Assembly (NCBI RefSeq): GCF_047663525.1
Contig: NC_092589.1
Location: 59,887,501 to 59,951,500 of the forward strand
Length of the DNA: 64,000 nucleotides
Direction of reading: 5' to 3'
Source of the DNA: Anas platyrhynchos
Lineage: Eukaryota; Chordata; Aves; Anseriformes; Anatidae
Shown: positions 24,245-37,517 of the stretch, one piece after another
Layout: every line of letters starts with the position of its first letter
Numbering within the stretch: the stretch's first letter is position 1
Translations under genes and position numbers: made by a program
The notes under the pieces: generated by a model
The model's database searches: none
What the model was told of the DNA's origin: nothing
Seen by the model: the letters and a program-made list of their open reading frames with translations, nothing else

Positions 24245-27200
24245 CAGTTGGCACTGGCCAAAGCGATTTCCGAGGGCATTCGATGTATGTCCCAGACCAC
24301 TGCTCCACGCTAGGCAGACTAGACAGCTATCGCTCTGCTATGCAGCGGTCTGAAACCAAGGACACCAGCTGCCAGACCGAGGAAGTTAAAGTTGTGCCCC
24401 CTTCGATGAGAAGAATACGAGCGCAGAAAGGACAAGGCATTGCAGCCCAGATGTCGCAGTTCTCCAGCTCATCTGGAAACATGTCGGTGATGAGTGATTC
24501 TGCCGCGGTTATATTTGCTTCTCGCCAAAATAGTGACATGGGTTTTCACAGCTTGCCTCGGGCTGGTGCGAGAGTGTCTCTGCAGTCCCTAGAACAGACA
24601 CAGAGCATCTCTAGGCAGACGGAAGACATCGCTGGCACTTTACCCCACCAGATAAGCAAACTGCAAGTGGATGATGGTGCTGTGCATCTGAGGAATAATC
24701 CCACGACAGGGACTGTTTCGAGGCCAAAGTCTCAAGAGGTGAGAAGCTATGACAGCGAAAAGTCCACGAGCCCAGCATGCGTGGTCTCTCCTCATGCCAC
24801 CTACTCCACAAGCGTCATTCCCAATGCAACGCTGTCGTCTTCCTCGGAAGTTATTGTTATTCACACTGCCCAGAGTGCTGGATCATTGGATAATAAAATG
24901 GGCGGCTCTGCTGTGTACCCAAAGCCCAGAGACAATCCTGTTGCCAGCAATGCAATAAGTGGGAAGGAAGATCACCATTCTTCAAGTGGCAACTGGAGTG
25001 AGAGTAGCTCTACACGTCACTCGCAGACATCAGACACCATCCCGTCCAACACGGTCATGATGCTCTCCCTTGGTGACTCTGCTGTCTCTCTCAGCACTCC
25101 TGGAAACGCAGAGGCTGGGTCTCAGAGTGCAAACTACAGCTGCAGAAACAATCTTGCTTTACCCAGCCAGTCGCAGGACAGCGATGGCAGGAGTGAGTCT
25201 AGCTATTCAGGGGAGCGAACGCAAGCAGCAGCGAGCAGCACAGAGCATTGGCTATACAAGTCTGCGGAAAGCAGTGAGGCTTCTTCACGCAAGGCGACTT
25301 GTACCACACCAGGCTGTGCCACTCCTGGCAGCAACCTGAGCAGCAGCAGCCTGGAGAGGACGTCGGCCAGAGAAGATTCCACTTCTCTGTATTCGGTGGA
25401 CCACGATGGTTATTACAGCTCCATGCCTGTGGACTCTGGGCTGAAGTCGGACGTGCCATGCAATAGCACTAATGGTTTTGGGAACCCCAGAGACAGCGTG
25501 ATTAACGTCTTTGAAGGAAAGGAGAAGAAACATCAGGATGACCCAGTGGGCCAAGGTGACAAATCCCTGGTGAGAAACATCTCTCTAAAGAAGGCAAAGA
25601 AGCCGCCTTTGCCACCATCTAGAACAGACTCACTCAGGAGGGTACCCAAGAAAAAAGCCCAGTCCAATGGACAGGTACTTGATGAAACCCTAATTGCCAC
25701 CCTGCAGCATTCTCTGCAGTTGAACCTCAAGTGCAAAAACAGCAGCTCCCCTTCCCAGAGCCCCTGCAGTGACTACGAGGATCCGTGGGTGCTGCGCTCT
25801 CGCAGCCAGAGCTCGGTCAGTGCCAGCAGCAGCATGATGTCCACCACCGCCCCAAACCTCTACTCCATCTGCACCGTCACCCCCTCCCAGAGCGAAACGA
25901 GCAGCATCAAGTCAGAGTATGCCGACCAGTGGGGTTACTACAGTGACTACGCCGCAGTGGCAGACGACCAGGTCAAGTCCCCGGTGACCCATTCTGCCAG
26001 CACGTCGTCCGCTCTCAGTGATTACAGCATCGGCCACCTCAGCGATGGCTCGAGGGCTTCGGTGCCACAAGTGCCCAGTGGACTGGCCAAACCAAAGAGC
26101 ACTTCTCCGGAGAAATCCCACCGAGTCACATCACCATCCAGTGGGTACTCCAGCCAGTCCAACACGCCCACTGCGCTTACTCCAGTGCCTGTACTGTTAA
26201 AGTCTGCATCGTCAGGAAATGGGAAATCCAAGCTGAAACCTAAAGTGCCTGAAAGGAAGTCCTCTCTTCTGTCTTCAGTCTCCATTTCTTCATCCTCCAC
26301 CTCTCTTTCTTCAAATACATCTACTGAAGGGAGCATGAGTGTGAAGAAAATGGACCCCACCCCGAGCTCTCCTCTGGATTCGGGTGCACCTCCTCCACCA
26401 CCTCTGCTTCCAACACCTCCTCCACATTGCCCTGAGCTCTCTCCTCCCTATCCTCCTCCTCCTCCAGCAGAAGTCATGGATCTAGCACTGTCGCCAGCCT
26501 CTCCCACATTTCCCCCTCCTCCACCAGAAGCTGATGCAAATTCTTCCTTTGCCCACAGTGCCCAGTGGTTACCGCAAGAAACTTCCATCACTTCATTCTC
26601 TTCCCCTGTTCCTCCTCCTGCTACTTTCCCCTTAGCTGTCCCGCCGCCAGCACCACCGCTCGATCCGAAGCTGACAAAGGGTGCAGTGATACACCCGCAG
26701 TATTCATTTAAGAAACGTAATCAGGAAGATCCTTGCTACAGCCCAGTGAAGCAGCCCTTCAACAAGCAAGATGCATCAAGACCCGTGATGCCCTTAGTAA
26801 CTACCAAAGCATTGCAAATGGTGCAGCTGAGGTCCGTGAAGAAAGCAACAGAAGGTGAACCATCACCCGAACCTGCTTCTGAAACCACCTCTCAGGAAAA
26901 GGGTGCTGTAAGCTCATCATCGCAGACTTCCCTAAAGCCGTCTCTCTCCCTGAGACTCAGTAACAGCTTAGGTGAAGAGGAGATGAAAACTCATGGCACT
27001 TCATTTAAAAACTCAGCTCAAACACTGGCTCAGAGTCCTCCTCTGGTTCTCTCTGACAACATACCTGCACTTGACAGCGATGAAAAATCTGCAGGTACAG
27101 TAGGTCTAAGCAAGTCTGTCGAAACTGTTTCAGTGGGGACAGCTACCGAAGACACGCCCGAATCTCCAGTGCAGAGCAAAGACATGTCACCTCAGGGGTC

Positions 27201-27658
27201 ACCAGCATCTCCGGACAAGACTCAGGTCGTATTGCCAAACAAGAAACCACCTCCCATTTCAAAGAAACCCAAACTGTTCCTCGTTGTACCACCTCCACAG
27301 TTAGACCTCACAGTGGAGAAAATAGCTGAAGTGGGTGATACTGTCAGAGGCGCACCAAGCCCAACTAAGAGAGACGCTGTGCTTGCACACTGCGAGGAGG
27401 CGAGAAATTGTCTTACAGATGGACTCAGCTCTAGCGAGATGGACTCTGGCAGCCTGGTTCCAGAGGGAGGAGCTGCCGGAGTCACCTTCTCCGAAACAGT
27501 GGGAGCTAGTGCCTTTGTGGCACAGCCTGCTGCATCACCAGTTCAAGAAGAAGGCAGGCAGGAGGAGCAGCCTGCTTTTGACGAAGGAAGCAGTTCAGGC
27601 AGCAGCCAAGACAGTGGCAGTAACACTGACGGGCACCTATCTCAGGAGAACGAAAGTG
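24245..27658 (+). CDS. NHSL1: NHSL1 giant coding exon
   Basis: This 3,414-bp exon is phase 1 at both ends, with acceptor GACTCCAG|CA and donor AAAGTG|GTGAGT. It encodes about 1,138 residues, most of the protein. Conserved NHSL1 landmarks in order are TSCQTEEVKVVPPS and RRIRAQKGQGIAAQM near the start, and NISLKKAKKPPLPPSRTDSL (about 25577-25636), an SH3-ligand-like motif. LIATLQHSLQLNL and EKSHRVTSPSSGYSSQSNTP follow. A proline-rich tract with several PPPPP runs spans about 26386-26660, and KKPPPISKKPKLFLVVPPPQ lies at 27241-27300. The sequence is low complexity and Ser/Pro rich, and is probably disordered. Proline motifs of this kind fit the reported binding of NHSL1 to the Abi SH3 domain; which motif binds is inference. 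There are no frameshifts or internal stops. The identification is essentially certain. Confidence 0.98.
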
Positions 27659-28215
27659 GTGAGTGAGTCTGTTTGCTTTGCCTCTTCTTCAGACATAGCA
27701 ATAGCTATAGCTATGTTAAGGAATGTGGGGAGTGAGGATAGCAATCCTAGCAGTCAGATGCTCTTCTGTAGAGAAAAGAAGCTCTTGCAGTAGTTAAAGC
27801 TGAAAGCCTAAAGAAAGTTGCAGGGATCAGATTAATAATTGATGACATTTCTTCTTACTCCTTTCTGACACCTCATTATTGCAGATGTGGAAATGAAAAC
27901 GGTGCTTTACTTAACTGCTAGGATTAAAACAGGCTATGAGAACATGGTTAGCTTTGTTGATTTTGATTTTGCATTTTAATGGAAACCATAAAAATATTCT
28001 TTCAGCATCGTATTCTGCATGTGTGTGAACAAGCACAGGCTTTTCGTGCAAAGCAGTTTCCTAAGCGAGTGTATTCTGAAATCACAACAACGACTGGTGT
28101 ACTTGCTAAATCCCTCGGGTGTTTTGCCTTGGAAGCAAAGGGGGGTGATTTCAAGATTGTAAATCTGTTGGGTTCCCGTGACGGACTGACAGTATTGTTC
28201 ATTATTTCTGCATAG
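27659..28215 (+). other. NHSL1: NHSL1 intron (0.56 kb)
   Basis: This short intron runs from GTGAGT to TGCATAG. It contains a small AGCTATAGCTAT-type alternating tract near 27701. No other feature is seen. Confidence 0.85.
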
Positions 28216-28345
28216 CCGAGGTGTTTGAGTCGGATACAGCAAATAGTTCCTTCCTGCCAAGCAGTAGTTATGGGGAAGAGACGGACGGAGTGGCAACACC
28301 AGCGAGACCAAGGACTACTGAGGATCTTTTTGCAGCCATCCACAG
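28216..28345 (+). CDS. NHSL1: NHSL1 coding exon (TTEDLFAAIHR exon)
   Basis: This 130-bp exon starts in phase 1 after TCTGCATAG and ends CACAG|GTACTG in phase 2. It encodes (A)EVFESDTANSS, a short variable stretch, then PARPRTTEDLFAAIH(R). The RPRTTEDLFAAIHRSKRKVLG motif, completed by the next exon, is nearly invariant in NHS, NHSL1 and NHSL2. The identification is secure. Confidence 0.96.
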
Positions 28346-31300
28346 GTACTGTAGAAATTTCCCTGTCCATACTGCCTGGTCCATTAATTTCCTCAAAAAA
28401 TTAATTGACAGTGTTTTTCTAAAACACCCAGTTACAACAATCATTGCTTTAATTGAAAGCACATATTTATCAGCTTTCTACTAAGGCTATATATGAAAAC
28501 ATATGGAAAAGAGCTTGTGTTTTATTGTTTTACAATATATTTAATTCATTCTGAACTAAAAGCTACTTGGTTAAATCAATATAGATTATATTATAAATAT
28601 CCTGCCTCTTAAAATACCAAGTTACATCTAGTATTTATTGTACTGTTCTCAATCTGCCATATTAACTCTACTGTTGCTTTTTCTGTGTATCTTTTTGTTT
28701 TCATTCTCGTTCTCCATCTCTTTTTACTCTTCGCTGCTTATATGGTGCAGTTTGGGACAGAGGCTCAACGCTAATGCTTCATGGCAAGCGTGGCTGAAAC
28801 TGGCAAGTAACACAACATGTCAGTCATATGGCAAAACATATGGCAAACGCTGGATTATAGTTTGCCATAATCCAGCCTGAGGTCGGGTGTTTTGTGTCAA
28901 ACTGGTTCATGAATGAAATGTGCAATACTGGCTCTTATTAATGACATTATTCATTTCCCTTAAAAACAAAACAGGCAACTAGATTTCCATGCTGTTCATG
29001 GTAGGTTTGCAAGGAAAAAAAAAAAAAAAGCCTAAAAATACAAAATGGAACGTGTGCACCATTTAAACAGTACACACGGAAGACCATTACCACTCTGAAT
29101 TACCAAACTTGGATTTAGACTAGAATCAGTGTAGTGGTAGTGCCATCTTGTGGTTCTGTCTTTTACTTCAAAATCTGAAGGGGCCATCTCCTGGTCACAC
29201 AAAGTGCTTAGTGGCATCCAGATATGCTTATCCAGGTGTCTGGTCAGTTTGCACATATGTGCGTGACTTTTCTACATCAGTACTGAGGGACAGAGAAAGC
29301 CTTTTGTGAGAAGTTGGCTAGGATTTGGGAAACAACTTGGGATGCAAATGCTTTTTCTTTTATTTTTGAAACTATTCTGTTTCAGATGTTACAAAAATGA
29401 CATATATGCAATACTGACTTTTTATAACTTACTATTATCCCTTAGGATTTGGCCTGTAGGAGCTGTTCTAAAAATGGCCTGTTGCATTCACGTTGCATGG
29501 CACTCACTAGGACTGCGACAAGTCTGTTTTTAGAATGAAGTATTCTGGCCAGTAACCTTTTCCATTCTGTATGCAGATAGAGAGTGGCTCTCTGTGTGTA
29601 TGCACATACACGGAATTCATGAGTTTATGGGGAAATGGACAATGGAACTGGATGTGACATAGTTAAAACCGCTTGACGCATTTATTATTAAGACCTTGCT
29701 TTTGTTGGCTTTAGACTTGAACCACTTATCTTCCTTGGTTGTTGGTTAATCAAAATGTTCCCCTCCCTCCATTTCTAAAAGGTGTTATTTCAGTGATTGG
29801 CACCCTTGAAAATGTCCTTCAGAGTAAGACAAGAAATTTGGTGGTATGTGCGTCAAGGGCAGGAAGAAAAATCTAAGTTTAAGTCACAGTTTTGTTTGAA
29901 TATATATCCTATCTCTGTCTGAAAAGCCACCAAAACCAAACCTGGTTCTTAATTTCAAGTCTCTGCTGTAATTTATACATGCTGAGAAAAACTGGTTAGA
30001 TGCTGCCAGCAAACTGACCATTCTGCCCTGCATTCACTGTGTTGCTGAGTTACTTCAAGCCAGGATAACCAAGTCTTTCCCTGCAGATCTTTGAAATTGA
30101 GTTTTGTGCTGTCTTTCTTTGGAATTTAATTTGATTTTTGGCAGCAGTACAGCCTCAGCCCTGGAGTGTTTAAAGATACCCATAGGCAGTCAGTATCCTA
30201 ATGAAAGGAAGTCTCTTCCCCTGTAACTGGTTCACACAGGCTTGCACGCAGCGTTATAGATCCACTCAAGCACCAGATCACTTGCTGCCTATGGCACTGA
30301 CACACAGTCAAATCTAGACAAGCTTCTCAAGTTTGCCACTACCAAAGTCATCGTTTTATCCTTATTCTATCTTCTGTTGCCCATTCATCCCCAGGCTGAA
30401 TGGATGTCAGTATTACATTCTGCTCTCAGGCAGACAAGTGGCAGCGGCAGCAGCTGAGAATAGCAGCTGTTACAGTTGCCTGTGGGGGTATCACAAGTGG
30501 TGTATTTGTGAACTTCACTGCTTAGGATCGCTCCTAAGTATTGGCAGAGTTTATATGGCAATATCTGTTGCTGCCACCCGCTTAGCTGATGGATCCTGCT
30601 ACTTCGTTTCATTGTATTTTTTTTCTGTCAGTAGGCTGCAATGCATAAAAACATTTGAGCTTGCCTTGACAAATTCTCAGACCCTGTAAGAAAGTATAGC
30701 TAAAGATTGCCTTGAGTAGAATCCTGTTTTACAAGGGGAACGGTCTGTATTGGACACATCTTTGATAAACATTAATATGGAATTATACCATGATAATCTT
30801 GTATTTGTAACAAGTCTGCTGACTTGTTTTAAACTTCTGGCAAAAGAGAATATGTAAAATCAGGATTTATTCGACCTTCTTGAATTCATTCTTGTTTAGC
30901 CCACAAAGAAGCAAAGCAACTTTGCTACAGATACAAGGCATGATATACATCCCTTTCTTTAAGATTTCTAATAATATAAAAATGGGGCAATGGAACTCCA
31001 GTTTCCACTTATTCTCAGTCCTATGCTTGTTTCTTTTTTTTTTTTTTTAATCACTGCACTTTACATTCAAATTAAAAACACTGAGCCCTTTCATGGGGAG
31101 AGAGAACTTTCATTCAGAAAGTTGGTCTCTCCTTCATTAAGTCAACGAATTGCAATGGTAGAGCACCAACAGGACTGTGGATTTAGAAGCTAGAAAACTT
31201 GGTTTTCACTATTCATTTAATTTAGGTTTTTGGAGGGATGGTTATGTATGCCTCACTTAACTTGATCTAAACTGCAGCAGTGCATTGCAATATCCTTTTC

Positions 31301-31780
31301 TAAATGAAGTGCACTAAAATACACTAATTCTCCAGAAAGCATCAAATGAAACAGCAAAAAGCAAAAAAACAACCAAACAAAACATATTTGATGGCATATT
31401 TTTAATCAAGTCCCCAAACTAACAGAAAAAAGGCATTGAGAATTATCTTCTTAATGAATTAGTCTTAGCAGTGGAATAGTGAAAATTGGATTTGCTAAAC
31501 AGACTCAAAGTGTTTTGGACATCAGTATTGCCAGTTTTATAGTTTCGTTGTTCCAGATTTGCAGAAAAAGAATAATGAACTTAGCGTATACCTCCAATAC
31601 TTGCATTAATGCCTTTACAGTTTTGGTGGTGTTCTTGCTCATACTTTAGATTTAGATTACTTCTCCCTTCTCCCTCTCGTGGCTTTAGCTTAATTCATTG
31701 TCATCCCTCTGTGCTGAGTTCAACTAGGTGAGGTAAAAGGTTTCATTTGTTGTTTTCTCTTTTTTGTTTTCCAAACTCAG
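28346..31780 (+). other. NHSL1: NHSL1 last intron (3.4 kb)
   Basis: This intron runs from GTACTG to the acceptor CCAAACTCAG. It holds a possible alternative terminal exon (28751-28880), a poly-A run near 29014 and a T19-type run near 31031. I recognise no transposable element or RNA gene. Confidence 0.8.
28751..28880 (+). CDS. NHSL1: speculative alternative 3'-terminal exon of NHSL1
   Basis: A long pyrimidine tract (about 28660-28740) leads to GGTGCAG|TTTGGG. Spliced from the exon ending at 28345 (phase 2), the frame stays open for about 43 codons (SLGQRLNANASWQAWLKLAS…) to a TGA at 28878-28880. No frame-preserving donor is visible, so it would have to be a terminal exon, but no clear AATAAA follows at short distance. 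I recognise no family homology in the peptide. Confidence 0.15.
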
Positions 31781-32504
31781 ATCCAAAAGGAAAGTCCTTG
31801 GCCGTAAAGATTCTGAAGACGAGCGCACCCGCAACCATTCTCCATCGCCCCCCGTAACGCCCACTGGTGCTTCCCCAACCTTGTCTACCCTCAAACAAGC
31901 AGGATCCATTCAGAGAAGCGTTCGCAAGAGCAGCACCAGCAATGACAACTTCAAAGCCCTGCTGCTGAAGAAGGGGAGCCGCTGTGACACCAGCTCCCGC
32001 ATGTCAGCAGCAGAGATGTTGAAGAACACGGACCCGCGGTTCCACCGGGCAAAGACAGACGCCTCCCCGGACCTTTCCGACAGCCCAGCCAGCTGCTCGC
32101 CCAGCAAGAGCAAACGGGCCCAGGAGGAGTGGGCCAAGAGCGAGGGCCTGATGCCGAGGAGCATGTCCTTTTCTGGCACTAGGTACGGCCGATCGCGAAC
32201 GCCCCCCTCTGCTGCCAGCAGCAAGTACAACGTCCGCAACCGCATCCAGAGCAGCCCCATGACTGTGATTAGCGAAGGAGATGGGGAAGTGGTGGAGCAG
32301 TCGGAGGGCAGGGTCCGAAGGACTTTGGAAGAGCAGCAGGAGAGGCAGCTCGATATGTTTAACAGTGATGAAATAGACATGAATGACTTTCCATACGCTG
32401 AGGAGCCAGGCTGCAAGGAGACCTTGGATCCAACCCATCTGGACTTAATGACGCAGCCAGGTACTTCAGAGAAGTATCTAAGTCCTTCAGCTGAAGAAAG
32501 TTAA
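31781..32504 (+). CDS. NHSL1: NHSL1 last coding exon and stop codon
   Basis: This exon has acceptor TTTTCCAAACTCAG|A and is phase 2, completing the Arg of IHR. It holds 724 coding bases and stops at TAA 32502-32504. Conserved blocks are SKRKVLGRKDSEDE, RNHSPSPPVTPTGASP, RKSSTSNDNFKALLLKKGSR, MSAAEMLKNTDPRF, AQEEWAKSEGLMPRSMSFSG, YGRSRTPPSAAS and NRIQSSPMTVISEGDGE. All are NHS-family C-terminal motifs and match human NHSL1 from recall. The acidic tail after the VISEG block (EEQQERQLDMFNSDEIDMND…SAEES) is more divergent. Summing the exons from 1031 gives about 1,572 residues, consistent with the roughly 1,600-residue family size once the missing N-terminus is added. Confidence 0.97.
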
Positions 32505-34078
32505 GAGGCTGTGACAGAAGGCATTGGATATTTGTCTAGAAAATGACAGAGGACTAGATTCCAGAAGAAAGCCCAGATCAGGACAAGTTTACTTCACGGA
32601 GCATTTATTCCATGAACTGCATGTGTGTGTTTAAATGCCGAAGCAATGATAGTTCTGCATGGTTGGGTTGGGGTGGGGAGGACTTGCTTTGAATGAATGG
32701 TCTGTGGCTTAAAGAAAGTAACAGCGGAAATTTTTGTGTAAAGCCTTAGAAGTCCTCTTGCGGGGTGTGGGGAGGGATTTTTCTCAGAGCCTGTAGGGGT
32801 GTGAAGTTTTTCTTTTTCTTGAGACTGCAATTGTGCAAGCAAAATTTAGGAATAAGCCTGAAAAAGAGGAATGGGAAGGCTTCTGTGCTACAAGCTGGAC
32901 GTTTGCTTCAAAAGCATTGCAATGGTGCAGCGTAGTGCATTCGTTAAGCAGAGAGGTAGGACGAGGTGCGTGGACCTGTGAGAGGGCAGTGGAGTTGGTG
33001 CTGGGGCTGCAGGGCTTCCTACTCGGGTACGTCCCAGAGTCAGAGGATGCTTGTCCTGCTAATGCAAATAGGTCACCGGGTTAAGAGTTGGTCCAGGGTA
33101 CTTTGTTTTTTCCTGAGGGAAAATGAAACGTGAGTTAACACGGAAGAGGGAGCGAAGTTTTATAACACAGTACTAGCTGCTGTGCAGCCACACACGTGCA
33201 CTTGGCGAAACACTCGTTTCCAAGTGAAGTGCTTCCCTGACCAGAGTATTCCCTTAGAGAACTGGAACAACTGCATGTGTGCAGAGGTTGTGAGCAGACA
33301 ACAGAGAAGTGGGAGAGGAATTAAACTGTATACTGCTGGAGTTTGGAAAGGTTAAGTTTCTGAATTATAAAAAATAAATAAATAAATAAAAATTGAGAAC
33401 TTGCACTACAGAGCTGTAGGTGGAGCCTGTCTTTCAAAATTGAAATTTGGGAGTAACGTTTTGCCAGAAGTCTTTCTTCCATTTGTCAAAATGGAAGGGC
33501 TATTACTTTTCATCACTTGAAATACAAATACTTGCTAACTTTTGGTTACCAAAGAATGAGTTACAGTTACTTTCCTTTTTGATTTGCCTGCAGTATTTCT
33601 TTTCCTTTTTTAACCTTAATAATTTAGTGAGGATCGTTTTTATTGTATATTTTACAGAAAATAAAAACATTAAATGGTTTTCCAATTGTAAAGAAAACCA
33701 TTAATTAAAACTGAACTATTGGCTGGAGTTTGGGGTTCTTAGTAGGAATGAAGCTTTTCATTTGTAAGAAGAATTTTTGCATCATTTGATGGCGTGCGCA
33801 GTTTTTGTATTGTTTGTAAATATTAAAAGTTGTTAAAATATCTTTTGATCTCCCTACCGTAGAATTTATACATTTTTAGATTGCTTTTAAAAAGAAAAAA
33901 GCACTCTTTGTAGATTATTTATTTTAGAGAAATATGCTTGTAATCTCTTTCTTCAATCCTTTACTTGTTAGTAATGTAAATTTCAGGGGCCTTTGTTTAA
34001 CTCTTCCCTTCACAAGAGGGGAACAGTGATGAAAATGCTGTGACTTTGCTTCAATAAAGAAAAAGGCTGCCAGTTGCC
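32505..34078 (+). other. NHSL1: NHSL1 3' untranslated region
   Basis: AT-rich sequence lies between the stop codon and the polyadenylation signal. It contains a short (AAAT)n run at 33369-33392 and an earlier AATAAA at 33660-33665 that could give a shorter 3'UTR. The open frames in it are short and unremarkable. The exact end is inferred from the signal at 34053. Confidence 0.75.
34053..34058 (+). terminator. NHSL1: NHSL1 polyadenylation signal (AATAAA)
   Basis: A canonical AATAAA in CTTCAATAAAGAAAA is followed 25-40 nt later by a GT/T-rich stretch (TTGTCTTTTGAGTTG), as expected at a cleavage site. It lies about 1.55 kb after the stop codon. Confidence 0.75.
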
Positions 34079-34295
34079 ATATTGTCTTTTGAGTTGATTA
34101 AAATCTCCTTCAAAAGATGTGTTCAGCAGTGTATGGCAACCCGCTGAATGCCATAAACCATGCATCTGGCTACTAATCTCCACTTCTCATTGCGAAAGTT
34201 ACTAATTCAGTTTAGAGACAGAACTAAGGCATACTTACACATCCATCCCATTTTGGCATGTCAATGCTAAGACTAAACAAAATGAAATAATCATA

Positions 34296-34298
<3 letters not shown>

Positions 34299-34329
<31 letters not shown>
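34299..34329. repeat. poly-T tract (31 nt)
   Basis: An uninterrupted run of 31 T lies about 240 bp beyond the NHSL1 polyadenylation signal. It is a simple repeat. No SINE or LINE body or target duplication is apparent next to it. Confidence 0.9.
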
Positions 34330-37300
34330 CTAGTATCATACATGAGTGTTTCTACTACTCCTTACTTGCAACCTGTCCCAGAAAACTAAAATCCTTGGAG
34401 AACCAGATTATAAGCAGTATAGGAGAGAAGTGACGAGTGAATGCAGCTGCACACACCAGAACAAGGCTGGGATTAACTGGTGCACAGCAAACTTTCTACC
34501 ATTTGTGCATGCTAAATGTATTTAAAGAACTGTTGGCTTCTGGAATTAAATGAAAAGCTGAATGGGTAAAATAGAACATTTCAGGTGTTGTTAATACCGA
34601 TCTGAACTAGAGGTCACTGGCTGGCTGTTCCTTTGGAGTTTCTCTCAGAGCAGATCACGTTAAGCACAGAGCACTGCAGAGTGCATGGAGCACATCCAGC
34701 AGCAGGTACTTTCCTTCTCAAAGCCATGTGTACGCGTTGACCGGTCCTCATACCACCATCCTGGCAGGAAAATACTCAGGCTTTGTTTTATTGTTTACAA
34801 ATGGGGAAATAGTCTAAGTGGAAAACCTGCAGTATTGGAGAGAGTCATAGTTCTGTTGTCTGCAACTTCTGCAGAGTTTTTCAGCATTTTACTTAAAAGT
34901 GCCTCTTAGAAGGAGCCTGGCCATTTTTTTTTTTTTTGCCTGATGCTAGCCATTTGATGCTGCCATAAATTTATAGTCTATATAGGAAACTCTTTGGAAA
35001 GTCCTGGCTTATTTACACAGCACATTGGCAACACAGGTAGGTGGGATTAAACTGAAAGGTAGGCTAAAATATATTTAGTAGCACTTATAATGATATTTAT
35101 TTAGACATTTGATGTAACTTTCATATGGAAGTGTCACCATATCAACTACCCTCTGTGGCAGCTCTCAGAATTGGTTCGTAGCTCAGCTTTTTCAGCAGCG
35201 TACTCCTCAGCCCAAGTTTCCACTCCAAAATCTTACAAAGACAACAGCTTTAGGCTGTGTTTTCTGTACTGTCAACAGCTTCGGTGTGTATGTAATAATG
35301 GTAAGGAAAACATGCTTAACTTTGTGTCATACATCCAAATGCAAAGTTGTTTTCTTCAATTAGAAGCTTCCTCCGTAGGCAGGATTTGCAATTGTGGCTT
35401 TATTGGTCAACGTGTATGAATTCAGTTTAGGAAACCTTTGCTAAAGACATCCAGAGCCCACAGAGGGGAGGGAAGATATGCAAACTTTGGCCATGTTCAA
35501 GAGAAAATGAAGATTGCTGTCGTCCTGATGCTTAATTGATCATACTGTTACAGGGCTTCTTCATAGCTTACAGTTGGTTTACACTTTTCCTCTAAAGCTA
35601 GAATCATTGAAGCTAGATTGGAGATAAATTTCTGTTTGTCCTGTTATTGAGAATGGTTTTTAACTTCTGTGTTTTCCTATTCTTTGCTCTGTATTAGTTC
35701 ATTTTATGCTTCCTTTGTTTATGTTCAAAGTTCTGTCTTGCTCCTGACCGATGTACGCAGCCCCGACCCCCCTTAGAATTAAAGCCCTTAAGTTATTACA
35801 AGTTCATGCATCCGTAAAGCTGCGTGATATTTACAGGTTTTCATTGCTCATGCAGTGGAGAAAGGAGAATTTATTGACGTAAATGAAGGATGGTTATGCA
35901 AGGAACAATAGCTTGGTGAGAGGAGGTTTGGAAGGCTACTGGAAATCGGTGAGAAGAATTCAGGAAGGGGTGGAGTTGATGAAGGTGTGGTTTTGGGGAA
36001 CCAGGACTGGAGGCTCGTTCGTGCATAAGGCGCAGCCTGGAAGAAGGCACAGGATAATGGCAGAAAAGGTGCAGTAAGGAGGTTACTGAGAAGTAGGGTG
36101 ACTGCAAGGATGTCAGTAAGACACTGGGCAGGCAGGTGCAGAAGAGAGAAGGCAAAGTAACCATTGGATAGTCACAGCAAGGGGGATGAAAAAAATCAGC
36201 CTTACATGTTTCTTCACAATGCCATAGAGAAGGCCAAAGTCAATCGAACATGGAAAAAGCATTGCAGAAAAGGAAAAGGCAAAACTCTGTGTGCTTAGAG
36301 AAGCGGTAACAGGCTGAAGTGAGGAAACATCAGGCAACACTGGACAGGCAGCTGCAGGCTCAAGCACAATAGTTGCAAGGGTTCGCCTGAAAAATGGAAA
36401 GAACATGGGATCAGAGAGATTAAAGCTCAGATTCATCCTGCCTAATTTCTACCAGCATCCCTGTGCCCAGTGATTCCTACCGACTGGCTATGGTTCTCCA
36501 GAGACACCTGTATGCTAGGAACTTGCTAAACTTTATCAGTCATTTTCTAGAGTGAGGAGAGGCCATTTTGCACAGGGATAAGTTTCTTTATAATATTGCA
36601 AGCAAATATATCTTGTTGGGTGTTCTTCAGATCCCACAAGGTTCTGGAAAAGCCATTTATAGCAGCAGTCCCTGCTCCAACAAAGCTGTTGCTATAAGGC
36701 ATTCGCTGAAGTTGTTCACAACGACATATTGCTTGCTTCAATAGGAGGAGATTAAAAGGATGGACTTCAACAATAAAGTGATTTAAAAAATTGCAGTGGC
36801 AATGAGGAATCATTTTATCTGTTTTATTTAAATGAACTCCAGTACTCACACAGACACACACATACAAAGAGCACAAAAGCGTACGTTATATTATCTTTCT
36901 GATTCTTCCACTTATTTACACTTAGTTTTCTGAGTAACTTTCAGGAGTTACTTCTTTCATGGTTAAGATTAGATAAGTCTTCTGACACAAAACTGATAAT
37001 TTTCTTGGTCCTAAAGTGGCATTATCAATTTTAAATCAGTGGTGCGTAAAAATCTTGCAGGTATTCACTAGTGGAATGAGAATGTGGCCATACTGCTCTG
37101 AATTAATATGCAATGAAAGATTAAAACGCAGAGATGTTTAATAAAGAAGTGACATGTCATGTATTGTTCTGGAAGACTGGATAAGTGCCTTAATAGTGCC
37201 TTGACAGCAGAATGAGTACATTTTATGTTGCAAATTTAGCTCTTTGCAGTTGGGTTATTTCACGAGTGAACAACCTTTTAGGGGCCAATCAATTCTCCCA

Positions 37301-37495
37301 ACAATGCAAATGCAAAATGTCATTGATTTCTAGTAGGAAATTGTCTGTTAATAATGAATCCAAATATGTGTGTATATGCGTATATTCAGAAGAGAGAAAG
37401 GTCAATCCCAACGTACATGAGTTCCTTCCACCTGTAGCACACTGCTTTATCTGGACACCAGACTGGTATAAAACCAGAAGTTCCAGCTACTGAAG

Positions 37496-37517
37496 GAACA
37501 ACAACAACAACAACAAA
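37496..37517. repeat. (CAA)n microsatellite
   Basis: About seven copies of the trinucleotide CAA follow TGAAGGAA. Confidence 0.9.

Noticed and set aside
24327..27793. Many open frames on the opposite strand and in other frames of the NHSL1 giant exon
   Set aside because: They are shadows of a long GC-biased coding exon. The main frame is a clear NHSL1 match.
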